From Panaeolus papilionaceus (Eukaryota; Basidiomycota; Agaricomycetes; Agaricales), in the NCBI GenBank assembly GCA_015501605.1, contig JADNRZ010000006.1, positions 2,170,001 to 2,234,000 of the forward strand: a stretch of 64,000 bases of DNA, in the 5' to 3' direction. Below, in pieces: positions 57,580 to 64,000 of this stretch. A program made the position numbers and the translations under genes. Numbering within the stretch: position 1 is the stretch's first letter; each line of letters starts with the position of its first letter. Below the pieces are notes generated by a model. That model saw only the letters and a list, made by a program, of their open reading frames with translations, did not search any database and had not been told where the DNA came from.

Positions 57580-58148
57580 CAGTCAGACAGTGAGGCGATG
57601 CACAGAGGAGAGTCACGATAACGGAGTAGAGAGGGCGGAAAGACTTGTCAACTGATTCAAGAGGTTAGAAAGGTGGCGATAGTGAGCAGATGAGATATGT
57701 ACCAAAAGCCTGAGTAAACATCTTGGAAGCAAAGCCAGTTTCAACGATAGACTGATTGGGAGACATAATTCTTTTCTAGGTTGTTCGACTTGTCGCTGGT
57801 CCACTTGGATGGAAGATCGGCTGCGATTTCCGCAGTGAGGTTGGCATACGCCTCGGTCAAGAAGAGGTGAGTACTCCAGTTCCATTTCTAAGAGTCATTC
57901 GGAGCCCAAGAGAAGGCTGTAATCCCCTGGTAACGGTGGATAATGGGATGTCCCATAGTCCTGTTCAAAGTAGATGAGTCAGGCATGATGCGTAAATATA
58001 AAGTGACATCAACTTACTCAAGACCGGTCCTCTTGTTGAGGATTTGCGAAGTCTCTGCCAATTCGCTCTGGTCATACAACCACTGGGATGAGTAACGATT
58101 CAAAAAGGTGAGTACACAGGACTTGAAGTCTTGAAATTGTGAAATCAT
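57580..58148 (-). pseudogene. Unrecognised host-like gene with stop and frameshift
   Basis: Exon 1, 58148-58018, starts ATG (MISQFQDFKSC) and reads LYDQSELAETSQILNKRTGL. Intron 58017-57961 (57 bp) joins in phase to TMGHPIIHRYQGITAFSWAP. A TAG at 57890-57888 interrupts NDS and KWNWSTHLFLTEAYANL, but the frame continues coding-like (AAEIAADL-like, then WTSDKSNNLEKNYVSQS). It then shifts to IVETGFASKMFTQAF, and after a further 51-bp intron to VDKSFRPLYSVIVTLL. One stop and one shift in otherwise strong coding sequence mark a young pseudogene. I do not recognise the family. Confidence 0.5.
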
Positions 58149-58440
58149 TCTGCCCAAGAGCAGTAGAGTTTAAGTGCCAGTGAAAAAGGAGATGCAGATA
58201 GGTCAATGATAGACGATGTATGGATTAAGCAGAGGTGGGGAAACCGTTACAATGAATTGAGTAGAACTCAAACAGTTGTGATGAGAAAAGCATGATACCC
58301 ACTTCCTGACTTTCTCACGGGTCATAATATCCAGAAATGATATCCTTGACCTACTCACGCACTTCAACGAGTATCTGTCCACAGCATCTCTCCTCCCAGC
58401 AGTTCTTCTGGTTTACATTTAATTTCAAATACACTCTGAC
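58149..58440. other. Divergent upstream region of the transposase gene
   Basis: About 290 bp between the cargo pseudogene start (minus) and the transposase ATG (plus). Pyrimidine-rich near 58.36-58.42 kb, consistent with a fungal promoter. No other feature seen; the cargo/transposon junction probably lies here. Confidence 0.4.
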
Positions 58441-61400
58441 ATGGTTCAACACTCTACTAGAGAAGCTTTGGTTCCAACCAACCCTTGTCCTCGTTGCGGT
58501 CGTTGTTTTTTCACCAAAACAGATGTTCTCCAGCATATGAACCAACCGATCTCCAGATGCTCTGCTCTTTACCAGTTTCGAACCCAATCTCTGGAGGGCT
58601 CTTCCCATAGTTCTGCTAATGCTGAACCAGCAGAAAGCCTAGCTTCACTGGAAAGTCTCGGTCCCGCTATCATGGATTTCCAGCTGGAGGCCCAGCAGAT
58701 GGAAAACAACAACGGGATATCCACTGGTGCCCTCGTGCAAGACACAAATCCCAGCAGAGATGAAGTAGGGAATGATGCTACAGCAATGGATACAGCAGAA
58801 GACACATTCACATTCTCGCAATCACAGCAGGGCTCTGTTGGACAATCGATCTTCGCTCATCCCAATCCCAAACACAACACTACCAAACCCATCATCGAAA
58901 AGTACCCCCACATTTCCCCAACTTTTATGATAGAAGGACAAACATTTATGGACAAATTTGACCAAGATACACATGCTTCAAAGCGAAAGATTAACCTCTA
59001 CTACCCTTTCTCCACAAAAGCAGAGTGGGAACTGGCGTACTTTCTTCTTCAATCGGGACTTAGTATGTCTAGTATTGATGACTTTCTAAAGCTTGATCTG
59101 GTAAATTCAATTAATCTTTGCAATCAACAAGCACTGATGTTTTTTCTAAGATCAAATTGTTGGGATTAAGTTTCAAAACTGCACAGACCTTGCGAAATCT
59201 TGCAGAAGTGCTCCCCGGTACGCCTTCCTGGGTATCCACAACTATCGAAACAAAAGTCCCCACAAAAAAACCTGTAACTCTCTACTACCGCGATCCTATA
59301 CAATGCGTTCAGTCTATTCTCCACAATCCTATCATAAATGATTTTCTTGAGTTTGATCCCTACCGGCTGTGGCAATTTTGTGAGGAGACCCATGCAACAA
59401 GAACTCGACTTTATGGAGATTGGCTTTCAGGGGATATGGCCTGGTTTATCCGTGTAAGTGTTCTTTCTATCTTTGAATATAATGAGCTAGGTACTCAGAG
59501 AGATACTTAGGAGAAATTACACCCCCAGGCGACACTGCTAGGGGTCATTCTGTCTTCTGATAAAACCAACATCTCCTCAGGAACTGGCGCGCGCTATGCA
59601 CACCCTTTGTTGCTATCACTTGCCAACTTAAGCAAAGACTACCGAAACAAAGCAACCAGCCATGCTTTTGTCCTCCTGGCCCTTCTTCCCATACCAAAGT
59701 TTATCCATCGCAAGCGGAAGATTCGAGGAATATTGGAAGCGCGCCTCTTTCACCAGTGTCTGGATATCATTTTGAAGCCTCTCAAAGTTGCGGCTCAGGC
59801 TGGCCACATGCTCTCTGATCCCCTGGGATACACGCGCTGGTGTTTTACTTTCCTTGCGGCTTACATTGTCGATACACCAGAATCTGCTCTTATTGCATGT
59901 GTTGCAGGCAAAACCTCCTCTGTAACACTGGCAAGTTACAAACAGTTTGGCGATCCATTTCCTCATCTTCGACGACATCCCAATCATACCCTTGAAGCGC
60001 TGTTGGCTATCAAGAATGCTGTTGATGATATCTGGGACTTGGAGGCTTATGAGAAGGAGGCAATGAAGCACCGTCTGAATGGAGTTCATGAACCGTTTTG
60101 GAGAGACTGGATTCTCTCTGATCCCTCTATCTTTTTGACCAGTGAACCGCTCCATCATTGGCACAAGCAATTCTGGGACCACGATGCCAAATGGTGCATA
60201 AATGCAGTTGGAAAGGAAGAAATTGACTTTCGTTTCTCTATCCTTCAGCGGCATGTGGGTTTCAAAGCGTTTAAAGAGGGGATATCAAGCCTCAAACAGG
60301 TGACAGGCAGAGAACATCGAGACCTTCAGAGGTACATTGTTCCAGTGATTGCTGGAGCAGTTGCCACTGAATTTGTCATTGCTATTCGATCACTGATGGA
60401 TTTTCGATATCTAGCCCAAGCACCAGTTGTTTCCTCTAAAGTATGCAGCATGATCACCCAATCTCTCGGTATTTTTCATCAACATAAAAACGCAATTATG
60501 GACGCTAAAGCGCGAAGGGGGCAGAAACAACCAATCCTACACTGGCGAATCCCCAAACTTGAATTTTTTCAGACGGTAGCATCAAACATATGCTATAGTG
60601 GTGCCGCAATACAATGGTCTGCAGATACTCCTGAGCATGCCCATATCAGATTCATCAAAGAACCAGCTCGTGCGTCGAACAACCAAGTGTATGAGCCACA
60701 AATTTGCAGGTAATTAACTCATGTTATCGTCATATAATATCAAATCTTTTATCATTGGGTTATAGATCTCTTGATCGTCAGGATAAACTCTGGCATTTTG
60801 ATCTTGCAACAGCTATCAGAGAAGCAAAGATCGACTTCAGGGGCCCAGGAGGAGAGCCTACCCAGCAGGGGCCATGCTCAGCAGACTTGGAAGATGAAAC
60901 AGAAAGGGATGATCCTGGGTCTGGCGTCAGCCAACTCGAAGCCTCCACTGGCACCTTCGACACAATAGCCAAGGATTCAATTCAAATAACAACGACATCT
61001 GATCTTTTGGCAGCAATCACCTCTACACGACATCTCCCTGGCGCTCAAGCAATCTCTGGGCTTGCGACATATGGCATTACCAACTATTTCTACAGGGCCA
61101 CACTTTTGAAACAAGGTTACATTGCTAATGCCGCAACACCTCATCGCACCATCCAAAGCTCTCCAACAACCGTTTTTCATCTTTCTAGAGATCCTTCCAG
61201 TCAGTTTTCAGGGTTGGATATCGACACATTGTCAAAAAAGTTTGATATTGAAGATCTCAGGCCAGCCATTGGAGACTACCTTAATAGGTTGAAAACAAAT
61301 CATCCAGATACCTTTATACCAACCATTGGAGGCCGACGCACTTCCCTCCCTGGCTGTCCACTACCTATTTCCAACCTTCAGGTTTGGAACTCTGTTCGTC

Positions 61401-62016
61401 TACAGTCTACCACCTATCATTATCCACATGCTATACGCCCTCCAGTCACCATAAAAGCAGAACCTGGACAGGGTGGATGGAATACCGGTATTTTTTGTAT
61501 TGACCCTTCCAAGCAGTGGCCTCAATCTGGACTTTCTGGTATGACTTCTGTTTTTATTCTCAACGTCTGCACATATCTAAATACTATTCACTTTGACAAA
61601 TAGGGCATATAATAGCGGATATTAGAATAATTTTTCAACTTGTACCACCAAAGAATAAACCTGGATGTTTGGGAGAAACACCTGATAGGTTTCTAGTGTA
61701 TATCCAGAGATACGACATTGTTCCGCAACCTGACCCGAACCCACAGAATCCCAGTTATGTTGCCAGAGGGAACTACCCTGAAGGCTCAACTGCTCTATAC
61801 CTCCTCAAAAGGGCCACAAGGTCTGGAAATCATGCAGCCCTTTTAGGCGACATTATTCCCTTGGATCAGCTTTGTGCACTTGTTGATATTGTACCTAGAT
61901 TTGGAGGCAAGGCGAATCCAGGTCTGACTCATTTAAATAGTCTTCAGTTTAGTACAGAATTCTGGTTAAATAAGTACTTTGATAAAGAGTTGTATTATGC
62001 CCTTACACTATCCTAA
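58441..62016 (+). CDS. Plavaka-type transposase, 1,115 aa, five exons
   Basis: Exons 58441-59100, 59151-59453, 59511-60709, 60766-61538 and 61604-62016 join in phase, introns 50-65 bp, with no stop or shift. A C2H2-like finger (CPRCGRCFFTKTDVLQHMNQ) lies at residues 17-40. It is followed by NLYYPFSTKAEWELAYFLLQ, DPIQCVQSILHNP, LLGVILSSDKTNISSGTGAR, SDPLGYTRWCFTFLAAYIVD and GREHRDLQRYIVPVIAGAV. These are hallmarks of the large Plavaka transposases of mushrooms, related to the KDZ and CACTA groups. ILSSDKTN probably carries a catalytic aspartate. It is expected to bind the subterminal repeats and cut at both ends. The intact frame implies recent mobility. The ATG chosen directly precedes the finger domain. 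Confidence 0.85.
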
Positions 62017-62139
62017 TTTTAGGTGCTTTGGCTGGCAGTACGTAGGTCTCTACTAGTACCATACTATTCCAACTGTACAAGCAAATTTATATTAAGCAAT
62101 CCAGAGAAGAAAAAAAATTAAAAACACTAATATAAGAGA

Positions 62140-62323
62140 AGACACTCTGTAGAGCTACACAACTTTCATGTTGCAGTCCATAGTGCTATGGTGAAGGAGG
62201 ATATATACCAACTGCTACATAGTGCTACTGCGCTACAGCTGTCTACTGCGGCTATCATAGGTGCTACAGCCATCAGTGGCGATGCTATACGTGGGTACAA
62301 CCCAAAATCGGAAATTGCTGATG
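62140..62323. repeat. Right terminus: GTAGC/GCTAC cluster and inverted repeat
   Basis: Read inward from 62323 the end is CATCAGCAATTTCCGATTTT, then GTAGCAC, GTAGCGCAGTAGCAC and GTAGCAG motifs. The first 10 bases match the left end. It resembles the left end of the 1.55-kb element even more closely (18 of the first 20 bases). Confidence 0.8.
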
Positions 62324-62616
62324 TTACTCATCCCCGCGTCATTCTACATCCGGCATTCCTCATCAATTCCATTTCAAAACGGGATCCGGTTGGTCGTAAA
62401 CCTAAACGTAAATTATTTGCGGGTGAAGGTGTCAGTGCTCTTGAAAGGGACATCAAGTGGGAGATCGAATGTAGGTTGTCTTCTTCTCACTTCTGTCTTG
62501 CTTATATCTCACTTTTGGTGATAATTTAGTGCCAACATGGTCCTCGCAAGATGAACTGGACGCGATTTACCTCAGAATGCATAAAATAAAGGTGGATATG
62601 TTATGCGAACTCACCG
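62324..62616 (+). pseudogene. MAU2/Scc4-like cohesin loader, right fragment
   Basis: After the TT duplication the frame from 45078 continues from 62326: THPRVILHPAFLINSISKRD, then GRKPKRKLFAGEGVSALERD, to 62470. Intron 62471-62529 (gtaggt...tttag) leads in phase to LPTWSSQDELDAIYLRMHKI and VDMLCELTG, ending near 62616 at a possible donor (gtggac). The expected following exons were not found in the next kilobase, so the copy seems truncated at this end too. The gene name is my best match and not certain; the interruption itself is directly visible. Confidence 0.5.
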
Positions 62617-63663
62617 GTGGACAGGTTTTTATCACACTTATATTCGCATTGCGTTGTCACTCACATATTCATCTTCCACATTCCCCTTTCCTCTCTTGGA
62701 TCCATGTGCAATCAAACACTCATACTTACGTAGATACATGCCACAATTGCTATCGTTTACGTTTTATTATTGTCTGTCTTATTGTTCATGGTCGAATATC
62801 GCCATTTACGTCTTCATCTGACTCCTGAGTGTCCAACTTCCAAAGCAGGCGACATGGGTCTTCAGGGTGGCATCAGCTGCTCATGACACACACCTCGACG
62901 CTATGTATGCATGTTGTAGGACTTTTCATTCGCGTCTGTTTAAATTTTATCTTATAGGGATCTCATGGAGCCCTTGCTATCTCCTTCTCCAGGAGAAGTC
63001 ATTTTAATAGATTCGTGACAAACCAAGGGTTTTTCCCGGGTTTCGCCCTACTTCTTCACAGTGATTATCAAAGTGGACCACGCTCCTGCTGTGTGTATAC
63101 TGTAAATCTGTATTGGGTTGTATCCCACGTAAAGTCATCCACAATGCTTTTATTATGGCATGGGGTGGTGTAAGGACATGAAGCTGTCCCGGGATGTCCT
63201 TCCCTCCGTTCCCTCCGTCTAATTTATTATGAATTGGCTGCTTGCCTTGGCGAGGCCGTTCTTCACTCTATTTGGTTGTATTGCGACTTGAAGGGGGGAG
63301 GTGAACCACCGTTCAAGCACCAGGTTTTCCAATATAAATATTTTTTACTTTTTTTTCTTCTTTTGTACGTACTTATATCCGAAACTACATTTTTTACAAG
63401 TTATGGGTTGGTGCGGGGTCACCAGTCGTCATTAAGTTATGCAGAGACTATCATGACGCAGGCGAGCACACGAACAAAGGAATCGGAGAGTATCCTAGGT
63501 CGAGAATAAATATCAACAAGGCATGAAAAGACAACTACGAGAAAGGGAGAGGGGAACGAGAAGATGCAAAAATAGATAGATAAGCACATGCTACCGCTGA
63601 ATTGGCAGGGGAGAGACAGCTGGCAGGGTCGTTGCAATTTGGGCCTAAAATCGAGCACAAGTG
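62617..63663. other. Mostly noncoding, one coding-like scrap
   Basis: A short frame near 62.84-62.91 kb (PKQATWVFRVASAAHDTHLD) looks coding and could be a displaced exon of the neighbouring fragment. Otherwise nothing is recognisable. The last 200 bp are the probable 3' flank of the minus-strand gene at the right edge. Confidence 0.4.
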
Positions 63664-64000
63664 CTACTTGCCGTGGTACACTCGGAATTCCCCTGTTGCC
63701 TGTGAATCCTGGGCGAAGTCTTCCCATACCTCAGAAATAGCCTGGAGCTGGGACTGCGAGCCGAGAATGCCAGCGTCTAGCTCACCAGAGCATGCAAAGC
63801 GCTGATGAGCTAGATACCCGCCATCAACGGCATTAGCCGAGAAACCCCAGCCCATCTGATATGACATTGATGGAAGCGGTGGGTCCCTGATCGTTTCGGG
63901 AATCGGTACCTCAACCTGAGATGCTGGGAAAGGCTTGTCAAAGACCAAGGTGCTCAGATCTATAGTAGCTGCAGGAATTTGCGAGACCTCTGCTTGTGGG
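63664..64000 (-). CDS. C-terminal part of an unrecognised host protein
   Basis: A minus-strand frame enters from the right edge and stays open for about 111 codons to TAG at 63664. It includes FPASQVEVPIPETIRDPPLP, MSYQMGWGFSANAVDGGYLA and QLQAISEVWEDFAQDSQATG. The composition (Pro, Gln, acidic) resembles the C-terminal tail of a fungal transcription factor, but no domain is in view, so no function is assigned. The gene is partial; the start lies beyond 64000. Confidence 0.5.
   Translation of the reverse strand, partial: PQAEVSQIPAATIDLSTLVFDKPFPASQVEVPIPETIRDPPLPSMSYQMGWGFSANAVDGGYLAHQRFACSGELDAGILGSQSQLQAISEVWEDFAQDSQATGEFRVYHGK

Larger units (their letters stand above)
45079..62323. mobile_element. 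17,245-bp Plavaka-type transposon with TET/JBP gene and cargo
   Basis: The left end is CATCAGCAAT at 45079 and the right end ATTGCTGATG closing at 62323, with TT on both sides (45077-45078 and 62324-62325). Removing the segment restores an open frame in the MAU2-like gene. Both ends carry clustered GTAGCAC/GTAGTGC-type repeats. It contains, left to right, DUF6532-like, 144-aa and TET/JBP genes on the minus strand, about 5 kb of host-like DNA, and the transposase on the plus strand. The 1.55-kb element at 29731 has matching ends. Plavaka and KDZ transposons are known in basidiomycetes, and fungal TET/JBP genes are known to travel with KDZ-type elements. Confidence 0.85.

Overview
The window looks like an accessory, transposon-rich stretch of an agaricomycete (mushroom-type basidiomycete) nuclear genome. 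The evidence is very short GT-AG introns (mostly 46-75 bp), a Plavaka-type transposase, a TET/JBP-type dioxygenase, a DUF6532-like protein, a Ty3/gypsy element, and Ser/Pro-rich proteins typical of this group. No tRNA, rRNA or CRISPR array could be supported.

Layout. 1-661: the 3' part of a decayed VAC14 copy on the minus strand. About 0.7-14.8 kb: almost gene-free, except for an 889-bp TA-flanked inverted-repeat element at 4,048-4,936. 14.8-18.6 kb: one low-complexity host gene (minus). 18.6-29.7 kb: sparse, with short hypothetical genes and gene relics and a 436-bp inverted-repeat structure. 29,686-42,493: a young Ty3/gypsy element, with LTRs alike wherever compared, inserted in frame into a small host gene. 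It carries gag, pro and pol forward, and two intact spliced genes antisense to them. Its 5' LTR is itself split by a 1,548-bp non-autonomous DNA element (29,731-31,278). 43.4-44.3 kb: a frameshifted F-box-like gene.

The main find is at 45,079-62,323. A 17,245-bp segment with CATCAGCAAT inverted ends and a TT duplication splits a MAU2-like (cohesin loader) gene fragment, whose reading frame resumes on the other side. The segment carries four complete multi-exon genes: a Plavaka-type transposase (1,115 aa), a TET/JBP-type 2-oxoglutarate/Fe(II) dioxygenase (860 aa), a DUF6532-like protein (717 aa) and a small charged protein (144 aa). Between the transposase and the other three lies about 5 kb of GC-richer, host-like sequence holding broken genes. 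The 1.55-kb element in the LTR has the same ends, the same subterminal GTAGCAC-type repeats and the same TT duplication, so the family has moved recently.

Working model: the transposase mobilises the segment, and the TET/JBP enzyme could oxidise 5-methylcytosine and so counter silencing. The DUF6532-like and 144-aa proteins are conserved-looking passengers of unknown role. The last 340 bases hold the C-terminal end of another host gene on the minus strand. All exon joins were worked out by hand from frame and splice sites. Family names rest on recognised motifs, not on database searches.
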